A stretch of 64,000 bases of DNA from positions 1 to 64,000 of the forward strand of contig NZ_FZOL01000012.1 of the NCBI RefSeq assembly GCF_900188455.1. Reading direction: 5' to 3'. The stretch comes from Pseudomonas japonica. Its GTDB lineage: Bacteria; Pseudomonadota; Gammaproteobacteria; Pseudomonadales; Pseudomonadaceae. The notes under the pieces are model-generated. The model was not told the DNA's origin. It ran no database searches and saw only the letters and a program-made list of their open reading frames with translations. This document shows, piece after piece, positions 25,473 through 34,460 of the stretch. The number at the start of each line of letters is the position of its first letter. The first letter of the stretch is position 1. Both the position numbers and the translations under genes were made by a program.

Positions 25473-26365
25473 GCACTACCACCGTTTTTGACTCGGCCAT
25501 TGAGCTGCCGGACATCCAGCTGACTGATCGCGAGAAAGTCTTGCTCGGGTTTGCTGGCCGCTATGAACGTGTGCAGAACCAACTCCAGCTGTTGCTGAAC
25601 CAGGGCCAGTTGTCCGAGTGGAGCAAGCAGTACCATAAAAGTGTGCTGCCGATCTGCAACCTCGTGGCCGATCAGTATCCCCTGGTGATCTTCCATGGCG
25701 ACGTCGGTACCGGGAAAACTGCAACAGCGGAGTGCATTGCTAACCGTATCGTCCGAGACTCTCGCGCTGAGGACTCGGTACTGTTCAAGTTGAGCAACCG
25801 CGTTCGTGGTTCCGGTAAGGTCGGCGAGATGGGCACTTTGTTGACGCAGGCCTTTGCAGAGGTTGCTGAGGCTGCGGGTAAGAAGCGCCGGGCAATTCTG
25901 ATCATCGACGAAGGTGACTCGATTGCGGCTTCCCGATCGCAAAGCCAGAGTCACCACGAAGACAAGGTGGCAGTAAACACCTTGATTCAGGGCGTCGATG
26001 AGCTGCGTAAGTACGGCGGCCGCATCGTGGTGATCTTGTGCACCAACCGACTTTCCGTTCTGGATGCGGCCCTTCGCCGTCGTGCTGCCATCGTTGAAGA
26101 GTTCACTCGTCCGGATGCAGCAGAGCGGAAAGAGTTGTTCAGCATGGATCTTGCGGGTATGGGCCTTTCGGATAAACAACTGACCGAATTGGCAACTGTC
26201 ACCGGTGAGCGTAACGGTCAGCCAGCGTGGACTTACTCTGATATCCGGACTCGCCTGTATCCAACGGCAATGGCGAAAGCCTTCCCAAATCGTCCGCTGG
26301 AGTTTAAGGATCTGACCGAGTCGATTCTGGAGATGAAGCCATCCCCGGTCATGGAAGACAAGTAA
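25469..26365 (+). CDS. cap6: CBASS TRIP13-like AAA ATPase Cap6
   Basis: A 298-residue AAA+ ATPase of the Pch2/TRIP13 type. Walker A is F-H-G-D-V-G-T-G-K-T-A (about residues 75-85), Walker B is I-L-I-I-D-E-G-D-S-I (about 144-153), sensor 1 is V-I-L-C-T-N-R, and an R-R-R-A arginine finger region follows. In type III CBASS this protein opens the HORMA protein and so keeps the cyclase off until infection. The start overlaps the cap7 stop. All ATPase motifs are intact. Confidence 0.9.
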   Translation: MSTTTVFDSAIELPDIQLTDREKVLLGFAGRYERVQNQLQLLLNQGQLSEWSKQYHKSVLPICNLVADQYPLVIFHGDVGTGKTATAECIANRIVRDSRAEDSVLFKLSNRVRGSGKVGEMGTLLTQAFAEVAEAAGKKRRAILIIDEGDSIAASRSQSQSHHEDKVAVNTLIQGVDELRKYGGRIVVILCTNRLSVLDAALRRRAAIVEEFTRPDAAERKELFSMDLAGMGLSDKQLTELATVTGERNGQPAWTYSDIRTRLYPTAMAKAFPNRPLEFKDLTESILEMKPSPVMEDK

Positions 26366-26506
26366 GCGGCTGATGGTTTGATTGGGACGGAGGAGGGGGC
26401 TTCGCTCACACTCTTTACCGACTAGTTCAGTGATCTTTCCAGGGGCTTGGTGTCTGGTAGTGGTACGCGCGGTAGTCATCCAGACATCAGCTCAAACGGA
26501 GTAGTT

Positions 26507-27067
26507 ATGAAAGCCGAAAAAGAAATATTCGTCTCGGTCGACATCGAGGCATCGGGCCCTATCCCGGGTAAGTACAGCATGCTGTCGATCGGCGCGTGTC
26601 TGGCGTCGAATCCGGCCTTGCAGTTTTCATGCTTGCTGAAGCCCATTTCCGAGGCGTTCGTTCCGGCTGCACTGGAGGTCACAGGGTTGTCGCTGGAGAA
26701 GCTTCGCAAAGAGGGCTTGGAGCCTCGTGATGCAATGGCACAGTTCAAAGCGTGGGTTGAGTCACTCGCCGGCGCTGGCCAGGCGGTCGTGTTCGTAGGG
26801 TTCAACGCTTCCTTCGACTGGAGCTTCGTGAACTACTACTTCCATCTGTACCTGGGTGAGAACCCCTTTGGCATCGCAGCACTCGACATCAAGTCAATGT
26901 TCTTCGGTACCGCTCAGTGCACCTGGAAGTCGACTCGGTCGAGTGAGATTGAAAAGGTTGTGAATCCTGAAAACTCTGGCAATCATGATGCGTTGGACGA
27001 TGCTGTGTACCAGGCAGAGCTGTTCAATTTGATTCGAGAGAAGTTGGTAGCTAGTAAGCGTTCATAG
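26507..27067 (+). CDS. 3'-5' exonuclease of the CBASS operon (Cap18-like)
   Basis: A 186-residue DnaQ/RNase T-like exonuclease. Motifs: V-S-V-D-I-E-A-S-G at residues 9-17 (ExoI, Asp and Glu), [12 protein letters not shown] near 96-107 (ExoII), and N-H-D-A-L-D-D-A near 159-166 (ExoIII, HxxxD form). Start ATG 26507 was chosen over the longer open frame because GGAG sits just upstream. It lies 141 bases after cap6. Exonucleases of this kind accompany CBASS operons that also carry CapW; they may degrade signal or nucleic acid, but their role is not settled. Confidence 0.82.
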   Translation: MKAEKEIFVSVDIEASGPIPGKYSMLSIGACLASNPALQFSCLLKPISEAFVPAALEVTGLSLEKLRKEGLEPRDAMAQFKAWVESLAGAGQAVVFVGFNASFDWSFVNYYFHLYLGENPFGIAALDIKSMFFGTAQCTWKSTRSSEIEKVVNPENSGNHDALDDAVYQAELFNLIREKLVASKRS

Positions 27068-27085
27068 ACTTTTCTGGAGGGGGGG

Positions 27086-27495
27086 CTAGAACTCCACCTT
27101 GCCCCGACCTGCCTTGACAGTGCTGCGCCTGGCTTTTCCTTCGAGGCGGCGGGTCTTCGAGCCGAAGTTCGGCTTGGTGGGACAGCATTTCTTCTCGGTC
27201 TTGCCGGCAGTGATGATCAACTCGGTAAGACGCGCCAGTGCGTCAGCGCGGTTCTGCTCCTGGGTGCGGTACTGTTGGGCCTTTATGATCAACACGCCGT
27301 CGCCGGTGATGCGACTGTCACGCAGCGCCAGCAGCCGCTCCTTGTAAAACTCGGGCAGTGACGAGAATGTCGAAGCGCAGGTGCACGGCGCTGGACACCT
27401 TGTTGACATTCTGCCCACCTGCGCCTTGCGCTCGGATGTATGTCAGGTCGATGTCGGCATCTGGAAGATGCACGTTATTAGAGATGGTCAGCATG
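27086..27495 (-). pseudogene. arfB: arfB (peptidyl-tRNA hydrolase ArfB) with a frameshift
   Basis: The minus strand encodes ArfB, which frees ribosomes stalled without a stop codon. The start ([11 protein letters not shown]) and the catalytic [13 protein letters not shown] region are intact. After H-L-R-F-D-I the frame shifts: one frame ends in missense and the other continues with [10 protein letters not shown] and the basic C-terminal tail (K-C-C-P-T-K-P-N ... R-G-K-V-E-F). A single indel near 27370-27385 explains this. The release-factor motif is complete but the tail needed for ribosome binding would be lost. ArfB is normally a core gene, so its presence here as a damaged copy is odd. A sequencing error cannot be excluded. 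Confidence 0.8.
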
Positions 27496-28103
27496 GCATG
27501 GCCCTTGTGATTGCCCTCCATTATCACAGCCTTCGCCGCTTGCCCACATAACAAAACGCGTTGACCTCAACCACACTGATCGAGACGCCCCACTCCGCCA
27601 TTGCCAATTCTGTGGCCTAGAGCTTGATCGGTAGGCTCGTCAGGCACCCTTTGTCGTGACGCGCAGCGATGCGTGGATCGCGCTTTCCGCGCAGCGGGCT
27701 CGTTGTTGCTCTTCGACTGGGCGTTCAGCTTGGCAAAGTACCTTTTGCAGCCTATCGCGCCTTTTGGTTGTGGGACTCTCCAAGGAGGTCTGCTGGCTGA
27801 TAACGCCATTCCAGTGTTGCGGTGCTAGCGGGTCATATTCGAACCCATGATGAACTCGACCCCACCATACCTGGGCAGGAGGGCCCAGATGCTCGCGTCA
27901 TGGTTTGATCATGGCTGAGGGTGCGCATGCGAGGGGCTGGCCCTCGACACAGTGCTCATTCCACGATGCCTGGCCCGCGAGCGATCCAATCCTGGCGAGT
28001 AGCTATCATGAGGTGTGTACTGAGAACTTGGCAGCTTTTGGACTCGTATATGACGTATCCCAGCAGACCAAGAAAGGTTAAGCATGAGCCTGGGGAGGCA
28101 CGG
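27496..28103. other. Intergenic region without a supported gene
   Basis: About 600 bases between the arfB remnant and the SMC-like gene. Reading frames here (for example minus 27567-27809) have no family-like features, and the plus frame beginning at 27921 lacks a ribosome binding site before 28104. The promoter of the SMC-like gene is probably in the second half. I see no clear repeat or terminator. Confidence 0.4.
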
Positions 28104-30749
28104 ATGGCATCTGCGATACACGACTATCAGCATTTCGTACGCTGGCTTCACGAACCAGCGACTGGGGCATCGGATGATGCGCGGCGTATGGGCAATCTGG
28201 TACTGCAGCATTTCGACTCAATCAGTTCTACATCCCGTAATCGCAGCCAGCGGGCCATCCGCATTGTTGAGCTCGCTCGGGGCCAATTCGCCGAAACCAA
28301 CAACGGGTTGCCCTGGTTGAACGCTATCGCGGCGGGGGGCGGTTGGCGTTGGCGAAGCCTTTCCGAACTCACGATCGGCCCGTTTCGAGGATTTCGAAAT
28401 CCTGAGACGTTTGATCTCACCAAGCGCCTGATTTTGTTCTATGGCCCTAACGGCAGCGGAAAAACCAGCCTGTGTGAAGCGCTGGAGTACGCATTGCTGG
28501 GTGCTGTGGATGAAGGGGCCCAGAAGCGTATCGATGCCGGGCAATACCTGCGCAATATCCATGAGAATCGCTATGTTGCTCCCCAGCTTCGGGGTATCAA
28601 CTTGGCCGGCCAGCCCATGACGATCGATGCTGATGCAGACGCTTATAGGTTCTGCTTCATCGAAAAAAATCGGATCGACTCGTTTTCAAGGATTGCGGCT
28701 AAGCCTGCTGGCCAGAAGACCGAGCTCATCGCGGCGCTGTTTGGTATGGATCATTACAACGAGTTTGTGGCGCAGTTCAATGAGTCGCTGACGGATCAAC
28801 TCAATTTGGCGCCGCTGAGAGCCCAGGAGCTGGAGCTCCGGCAAAACTCCATTGCCAATGACATGGGAGTGGTGGCGGGTGAGGCGATGGCAGGAGCTGA
28901 ATTCCAGCGAGTCGAAGAAGCTTACGCTCATCAGTATGCGGGTGACATGTCCTACAGGCAGCTTCAGGAAGCCGTGGGTCTTTTCGGTGTGCCTGGACGG
29001 CTTCAAGAGCTGGAGCTAACGCTCAATCAGACACCTCCCATGCTGTACGGGGTCAGCCAGCAGAACCTGTTGGCTGCCTACCAGAGAGCTGATGAAGCTC
29101 ACAATGAAGTTGAATCGCTGTCGCAACGGCTTGCACAGCAACATAGCGATGTTGATTACCAAGCGCTGTTCACTGCTGTTCAGCGTTTGCAGGCCGTCTC
29201 CCCCGATCGCTGCCCGGCCTGCGATACACCATTACAAGGGGTACCACATGCGCAGGTAAACCCTTACCAAAAAGCCACGCAGGGCCTCGAGCAGTTGCGT
29301 GAGCTGACGGCGCTGCAGCAAAGCTACCAGGCTGCGATAGGGCGCCGAAGGGCCGCATCCGATGCGCTGAGTGCTTACCTGACCCACTTTGCTCAACGCG
29401 CGACCCCAAGGACTGAAAGTGAGAACACGATAGCTCGTTACTTGGCATCTCCCGGCGTAGTCGCAGACACCGCCTGGTGGCGACTAGGCTATATCCAAAT
29501 CGAGGGTGCTCCATCACTTGCACAGCAAGCTGTGGATTGGGCAGCGCTCTTGGAGCAAGAGGATGCTGCGACTCAACAGAATCTTGCACGCAGGCAGTCC
29601 CTAGTCGCTGAGCGAGATCGGCTGAACGGCGTCCGAATAGCATTGGCCGAGCATGCCGCCAGGAGGCAGCAAGCCCAGACGCTTGTCGCCACTGCAAGGC
29701 AACGAATTGTTGAGTTCGAGGCGCAGAACGCTGAGCTGATCGCAGCAGCTGCAGCTGAGCGCGAATTGATTATCGCTGAGTCGAAAATCCAGGTGGCTTA
29801 TGCCGAGTTCTTGGCTCTGCTGCGAAGACACCGTTCTGAGCTGCCTGGCACCCTAATGGCAGGTTTGAATGCGCAGGCGTTGGAGCTTTATAACGAGTTC
29901 AACGTGCGCGATGCGGACGAGGACAAACTCGCCGAGTTGCATCTGCCGTTAACTGGCGAAGGACGGATAGAGCTGTGTTTTCGTGGAGCTCCAGAGCGCC
30001 TAGTCGACGCTCTTCAAGTGCTCAGTGAGGGGCATGTCAGATGCCTGGGACTGGCGATACTGCTGGCCAAGGCATCGAGCATTCAGGCGCCGGCAGTGAT
30101 CTTTGACGATGCAATCAATGCGATCGACCACGAGCACCGACAAGGGATTCGGGAAGCTCTTTTCGAGAGCGAGCGGTTCGCAAATACCCAGATCATTGTC
30201 ACCTGCCACAGTAACGAGTTCATCAAGGATATCCAGAACCATGTTGAGCAGAGCCAATGGTTGGCCTACGCCTTCATACACCATCAGGGGAATTATCACC
30301 CCCGAGTGATCCGCAACGTTCCACCTCAGGCATACCTTGTATTGGCCAGATCTGCAGTTGATCGTGGTGATCACCGGGCGGCATTGCAGTTCTCCCGGCA
30401 GGCACTGGAAATGCTCACTTCGAAGATCTGGAAATGGTTGGGGAAATGCAGTCAGGGAGTACTCACCGTCCAGTTAGCCAGGGACGGAGATCAGCCCAGC
30501 CTGAGCAACCTGTGCACATCTATCTGCTCAAAGCTGCGAGGGGCCAATAGCTTCGAGCATCCCGATAAACAGCCGCTGATAGATGCGCTGGTTCAGATTC
30601 TGGGCATTGGTGAACAGACACTGGTCTGGGGGTACCTGAACAAAGGCACCCATGAGGAGGCCGACCGAGAAGATTTTGACGCGGGCGTGGTCGTGCAGGT
30701 GGTTGCGCTGCTGGAGGGCATTAACACCCTTCGTCTGCGTGGGCCATGA
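28104..30749 (+). CDS. SMC/Rad50-like ATPase with a zinc hook
   Basis: An 881-residue ATPase. Residues 1-90 form a helical N-terminal domain not seen in Rad50. Walker A G-P-N-G-S-G-K-T is at about 114-121. Coiled-coil arms flank a C-P-A-C-D hook at about 370-374, where paired cysteines would bind zinc between two subunits. The ABC signature L-S-E-G-H-V-R-C lies near 639 and Walker B V-I-F-D-D-A-I-N-A-I-D near 666. The last 180 residues are an extra helical domain, ending with L-N-K-G-T-H-E-E-A-D-R-E-D-F, which resembles HEPN-like or nuclease-associated tails only loosely. ATG 28104 follows GGGGAGG. RloC-type anticodon nucleases have a similar plan, but I do not see their catalytic set. It is likely a defence ATPase. 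Confidence 0.8.
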   Translation: MASAIHDYQHFVRWLHEPATGASDDARRMGNLVLQHFDSISSTSRNRSQRAIRIVELARGQFAETNNGLPWLNAIAAGGGWRWRSLSELTIGPFRGFRNPETFDLTKRLILFYGPNGSGKTSLCEALEYALLGAVDEGAQKRIDAGQYLRNIHENRYVAPQLRGINLAGQPMTIDADADAYRFCFIEKNRIDSFSRIAAKPAGQKTELIAALFGMDHYNEFVAQFNESLTDQLNLAPLRAQELELRQNSIANDMGVVAGEAMAGAEFQRVEEAYAHQYAGDMSYRQLQEAVGLFGVPGRLQELELTLNQTPPMLYGVSQQNLLAAYQRADEAHNEVESLSQRLAQQHSDVDYQALFTAVQRLQAVSPDRCPACDTPLQGVPHAQVNPYQKATQGLEQLRELTALQQSYQAAIGRRRAASDALSAYLTHFAQRATPRTESENTIARYLASPGVVADTAWWRLGYIQIEGAPSLAQQAVDWAALLEQEDAATQQNLARRQSLVAERDRLNGVRIALAEHAARRQQAQTLVATARQRIVEFEAQNAELIAAAAAERELIIAESKIQVAYAEFLALLRRHRSELPGTLMAGLNAQALELYNEFNVRDADEDKLAELHLPLTGEGRIELCFRGAPERLVDALQVLSEGHVRCLGLAILLAKASSIQAPAVIFDDAINAIDHEHRQGIREALFESERFANTQIIVTCHSNEFIKDIQNHVEQSQWLAYAFIHHQGNYHPRVIRNVPPQAYLVLARSAVDRGDHRAALQFSRQALEMLTSKIWKWLGKCSQGVLTVQLARDGDQPSLSNLCTSICSKLRGANSFEHPDKQPLIDALVQILGIGEQTLVWGYLNKGTHEEADREDFDAGVVVQVVALLEGINTLRLRGP

Positions 30750-30845
30750 TCTCGTGGGATCGTGATAGTCCCTGCCTTCTGGCGTCGCCGCAGCGGGCAG
30801 GGGGGCTCAAGACCTGACGTACAGGCCAGTATCGAGATGAGCCAC

Positions 30846-30914
30846 TCAGCGGCAACAGATCTTCTGGGCTTTCTCAGACCCACAGGTGCAATCACTTTCG
30901 GTCTCAGTCGCCAT
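30846..30914 (-). CDS. Possible SEC-C-motif micropeptide
   Basis: A 22-residue frame, ATG to TGA, ending C-T-C-G-S-E-K-A-Q-K-I-C-C-R. This matches the SEC-C zinc-binding pattern C-x-C-x8-C-C found at the end of SecA and in small accessory proteins. It could be a functional micropeptide or the last remnant of a decayed SEC-C gene. No clear ribosome binding site. Confidence 0.3.
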   Translation of the reverse strand: MATETESDCTCGSEKAQKICCR

Positions 30915-31023
30915 ACTAAACAAGATCGGGGCATTCGTGGGTTGCTGGTGTGTACCTGGGGGGCTGTTGGCATAGGGCAGGAGATCAAGCGATGATGGCA
31001 CTCCCAATGTGTGGAGGTGCAAG

Positions 31024-31884
31024 GTGCCGATCAGCAACAAGGATGTCATCGAAGCGTTCATCGAAGACTTTCAGTCGATGCACGAATCAAATCACCAGCC
31101 CAACGTGAAATGCGATTTTGACGGTGACCCGGCAGTCCTTGCCGAGGTGGCGAATGTTGGAGGTATCCCGACACTGAGGTTCTCCTACCGCTTCGCTGAC
31201 GATGCTGTGAGCAATCACGCCGACCTGTTTTATTGCCTGATTATCGCTGGCCATGAGCTTGCTCATTGGGCCAATGCTCATACCAAGCACCTGGACAAGG
31301 ATGACTTGGACAGCAAGGCAATCGAGATGTGGGCTGACTTCTTCGGCTCCCGGCTGGTACTCACCGCCGTTGCAAGGTGTCAGAAGGTTCAAACGATAAT
31401 TCGGAACATGCGCACTCCTGCTTTCGATGCTGAGCGTGAGAATGCCCTGCTGCCGGCATACGGGGAAGCCCTGCGCCGTGTGTATGACCGCTTGTTCGCG
31501 CCTGCTAGCGCATCGCCCAAGTACCCATCGGCGATCGAGCGTGTGCAGATATGCGGTGCCGGCGTAACGTCGTTCTTCTACCGGCATTTGGGGAAAATGC
31601 ACCAAGGGATGACAGTCTTGGCGCTGAGGCGGGTGATCCTCGAACCTTTCGCAGATATCGCCGACCTCTTCTCGGGGGACATTGACCTAGAGGAGAGCGG
31701 AGCTTTGGCGTTTCGCAACATCGAGATCCATCTTGGGCTCAAGAAGGGCAGGCCGTTGATCACTCCGGGCATACTCCCCCAGTTCAACCAACTGGTTGGT
31801 ACCCATTACCTGGGTCACAGCGAGAACATGGCGCACCGTGAACAGCTGCGTGAGAAGGTTCGGGCTTGGGGAGTGGAGATCTAA
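31024..31884 (+). CDS. Metallopeptidase-like protein (HExxH)
   Basis: A 286-residue protein with L-I-I-A-G-H-E-L-A-H-W (about residues 74-84), the HExxH zinc motif, and a following E-M-W-A-D-F-F-G segment whose Glu and Asp fit a third ligand. This pattern is used by several Zn peptidase families of mobile DNA. The C-terminal 130 residues are helical. GTG 31024 was chosen because GGAGG ends six bases before it; an ATG at 31009 has no site. It lies 275 bases after the SMC-like gene on the same strand. A different HExxH protein is at 20117-21196. Substrate unknown. Confidence 0.65.
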   Translation: MPISNKDVIEAFIEDFQSMHESNHQPNVKCDFDGDPAVLAEVANVGGIPTLRFSYRFADDAVSNHADLFYCLIIAGHELAHWANAHTKHLDKDDLDSKAIEMWADFFGSRLVLTAVARCQKVQTIIRNMRTPAFDAERENALLPAYGEALRRVYDRLFAPASASPKYPSAIERVQICGAGVTSFFYRHLGKMHQGMTVLALRRVILEPFADIADLFSGDIDLEESGALAFRNIEIHLGLKKGRPLITPGILPQFNQLVGTHYLGHSENMAHREQLREKVRAWGVEI

Positions 31885-32056
31885 GCTTTCGATGATTTGA
31901 CCGGAAGCGGGCGTTCGCTTGCGCGCACATCACCTGGTGAGCGAGACTACTGGAGCACCTCGCTCATCTTCACCCCAAGCACCTGAAAGTCCCGAAGGCG
32001 GTGGCTCAATTGGGCTCTATCCTAATTGCGGTGGCCTCAGGCGGGCACGCCCAGGG

Positions 32057-32389
32057 TTACTTCAGCTTGCAGCGCAGCCACTTGAAGAAACGGGTCATGC
32101 TATCCAAACTGCGGTAGAAGCGGTCAGCCTCCATCAGGAAGCCCAATCGCTTTCGTAGCTGAGCCTCCTCGCTGATCACTGCCATGTGCATGCTCGTATC
32201 CACCAAGCCTACTACCACCATCCTCTGTCCAACCTTGATGAGTTGGCTGTGGCGATCGATGTCTGCTGCGTGGTGCTCGAAGTGTCGGCGGTTGAACTCG
32301 CGATGGTTCATCAGTAGCAGGGCGTACGCCCCGAATGAGTTCAATGGTGTGACGGTGACCATCGGCTTGCTGTGGTGCACGATGGCCAC
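32057..32389 (-). CDS. Possible small protein of unknown function
   Basis: A 110-residue frame with plausible amino acid use: an N-terminal strand-rich part (M-V-T-V-T-P-L-N-S-F-G-A-Y-A-L), an H-R-E-F-N-R-R-H-F-E-H-H-A helix, and a basic C-terminus. It begins with GTG at 32389 and has a poor ribosome binding site; ATG 32362 is an alternative. It is the best gene candidate between 31885 and 32697. The rest of that stretch holds only a hairpin at 32555-32576. Confidence 0.4.
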   Translation of the reverse strand: MAIVHHSKPMVTVTPLNSFGAYALLLMNHREFNRRHFEHHAADIDRHSQLIKVGQRMVVVGLVDTSMHMAVISEEAQLRKRLGFLMEADRFYRSLDSMTRFFKWLRCKLK

Positions 32390-32554
32390 CAGGGAGCCCC
32401 GCCTCCCTCGTGGCCCATGCCGGCAGTAATGCGCTCGGCGGACGTTTAAAATGACACGTCAATTTATGCAAAACTCGACAGCGAGGAACGCGGGGGAATT
32501 GAGCATCTTGTGTTAGCTGGTTGCCGCTACCTGGCAGGCGATAGTGGGTGAGGG

Positions 32555-32576
32555 CAGGCAGCTTTCGTGCTGCCTG
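32555..32576. repeat. Perfect hairpin without a T-run
   Basis: CAGGCAGC, a six-base loop (TTTCGT) and GCTGCCTG. It lies about 120 bases before the PIN-like gene. It could be an RNA structure or operator; there is no terminator T-run. Confidence 0.35.
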
Positions 32577-32697
32577 GTGGTGTTGCGGGCCAGGTTGATC
32601 AGGGTGGCAAAATGCTGGGGTTTCTCGGATCATCGGCTAGGGCCTCTTCTTAACCCCCATGTGGATGACCCTACGCCGACCTGACAAGGACACTGGA

Positions 32698-33906
32698 ATG
32701 CAAACCCAGCAACCGACCGTCATCTATCTCGACAGCTGCGACTACTCCAACTTCAGCCATCCTTCGCTCGACGCAGCAAAAGCCGAACAACTTGCTGCGC
32801 TCAGGACACTCAAAAAGCGTGGCGGAGTACGGTTTGTGTACTCCGGCGCGCATATCTCCGAGATGTCGCCCCTGGATCAGCAATACGCCAACGCCGCTGT
32901 GGCACGTACCGAGCTGATGGTCGAGCTCTGTGGCCGTTCGACGATGATTGCCTACGACCGACTGATGCGGGCGGAGCTGACTCGCTTAGTAGAGCGTGAC
33001 CCGCACCCAGTGAACGTCTTTGACAGCAACGGTGGCTGGTTCCCCGACATGGGCTCATTGATAAGTCCGCTGGATAATCTGGACTTGAGCAGACGGTTAA
33101 ATGAAGACCCAGATTGGAAGCAGTTGAACCGCCAGCAGCGCAGGATGGCCGAGGCCACCATGATGAAAAAAGGTGGTTTCCGAAGCAGCTTCGAGCAGCG
33201 TGCTGGTGAGATGGATATCAGCGAGTTGCTGGCCAAGATCCCCATGCGACCTAAAGATGCTTTAGTGATGAAAAGGTATGTAATCGGCAAAGCGACGCGG
33301 CAGCAGGCTGAGAAGGCCTTTCTCGAAAGCCTGCGCGACCCGACTTTCATGTCACAGTGGTTCATCAATCACCACGATGAGATGGGCGCTATTATCGAAT
33401 GGGTCAGGCGGCCTGCCCAGGAACTCCTCGACAGCTGCAGTAAAACACTCTCGGAGCTCGCCGAGAATCTGACTAATCTGTCCGAGGCTGAACGCGCAAA
33501 CGCTATGAAGGGAGCCAGCGGTGAGCGCTGGACGAGGTTGAAAAAGCAGGGAGTGATCGATGTCGTGAACAGATTGATCGCTCGTCTATTTCCCGATGCG
33601 CCGGCATGTGAAGACGCTGCGCTGGTTGAGCAATACTGCCCTGGCATCTTCGTCTGCCTGAACGGATTCTACAATTCGCTCCAGAACTCGCTGGGGCTGA
33701 AAGGGCGCGCGCTGAAAGGCAGTGATTTCGTCGACATCATCCATGCACTTTACATTCCATACGTCTCGTTCTTCCGAGCAGATCGTTACATGTGCAGCGT
33801 GCTGCAGCCGTTGGCCAAGCGCTTCGGAACGCAGGTTGTGGAATCGCCTGCGACACTCCTCCAGGCTATTGATACAAGGGATGCATTAGAGCCCGGCACT
33901 TCGTAA
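32698..33906 (+). CDS. PIN-like domain protein
   Basis: A 402-residue protein. The N-terminus V-I-Y-L-D-S-C-D-Y-S-N-F (about residues 8-19) supplies the first acidic pair of a PIN nuclease fold. A matching acidic and aromatic region, G-S-D-F-V-D-I-I-H-A-L-Y-I-P-Y-V ... A-D-R-Y-M near the C-terminus, would complete the metal site. The 250 residues between are helical, much longer than in a simple PIN toxin. ATG 32698 follows AAGGA by seven bases; the ATG at 32659 is less likely. Large PIN-like proteins of this sort are common in accessory regions and are thought to cut RNA. No antitoxin-like gene is adjacent. Confidence 0.6.
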   Translation: MQTQQPTVIYLDSCDYSNFSHPSLDAAKAEQLAALRTLKKRGGVRFVYSGAHISEMSPLDQQYANAAVARTELMVELCGRSTMIAYDRLMRAELTRLVERDPHPVNVFDSNGGWFPDMGSLISPLDNLDLSRRLNEDPDWKQLNRQQRRMAEATMMKKGGFRSSFEQRAGEMDISELLAKIPMRPKDALVMKRYVIGKATRQQAEKAFLESLRDPTFMSQWFINHHDEMGAIIEWVRRPAQELLDSCSKTLSELAENLTNLSEAERANAMKGASGERWTRLKKQGVIDVVNRLIARLFPDAPACEDAALVEQYCPGIFVCLNGFYNSLQNSLGLKGRALKGSDFVDIIHALYIPYVSFFRADRYMCSVLQPLAKRFGTQVVESPATLLQAIDTRDALEPGTS

Positions 33907-34460
33907 CTCGGCAGAGGTAGATAACGGCCTCCTAGCAGCGAACCGGAACCTGCTCTTTAGAAAAATTATCGCTGAGCCATAATTTCAAATAATTCCCCAG
34001 CCTGTAGATCAGCCCTCCGTTATTTGGCAGCTGACCCGACCTGAAAGGAGCACAAGCGATTTAGCGTGGTGGCGTGTTAGTCGGCGTCCCGCCGAATTCT
34101 CGAAGGGGCTGTTGGTATACATCTGCACACTTCCGTCTCAGCACTGCATCGGTTATTCGGGCACGAGCCCGCCTAAGGCTTTACGCTCGCCGCTACCAGC
34201 TCCGCTATGTCTTGCCGCACGGCATCAATGTTGTCGTCGAGGGTCGTCAGGACACCGTTCACATTCCCAGCCACAGTGCTGGCTCCTCAGCGGCTGTCCG
34301 TAGCTCTTTCATGATTAGCGTGTCCTGGTGAGGTTGGCAGCAGACGTTGTATCACGGTTTTCCATCTGCAACAGTGAGAGTCGGCCGGGGTAGTAGGCAT
34401 CACCAACGGACTGGCTCATCCACACGTTAGCCTATCAAGGCGCTGTAGCAGGGTTAAGGA
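33907..34460. other. Intergenic region with one possible micro-ORF
   Basis: About 550 bases without a supported gene. On the minus strand a GTG-started 33-residue frame (34173-34274), with GAGGAG eight bases upstream, encodes an acidic amphipathic helix (T-L-D-D-N-I-D-A-V-R-Q-D-I-A-E-L). It may be a real small peptide but cannot be supported further. Confidence 0.35.
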
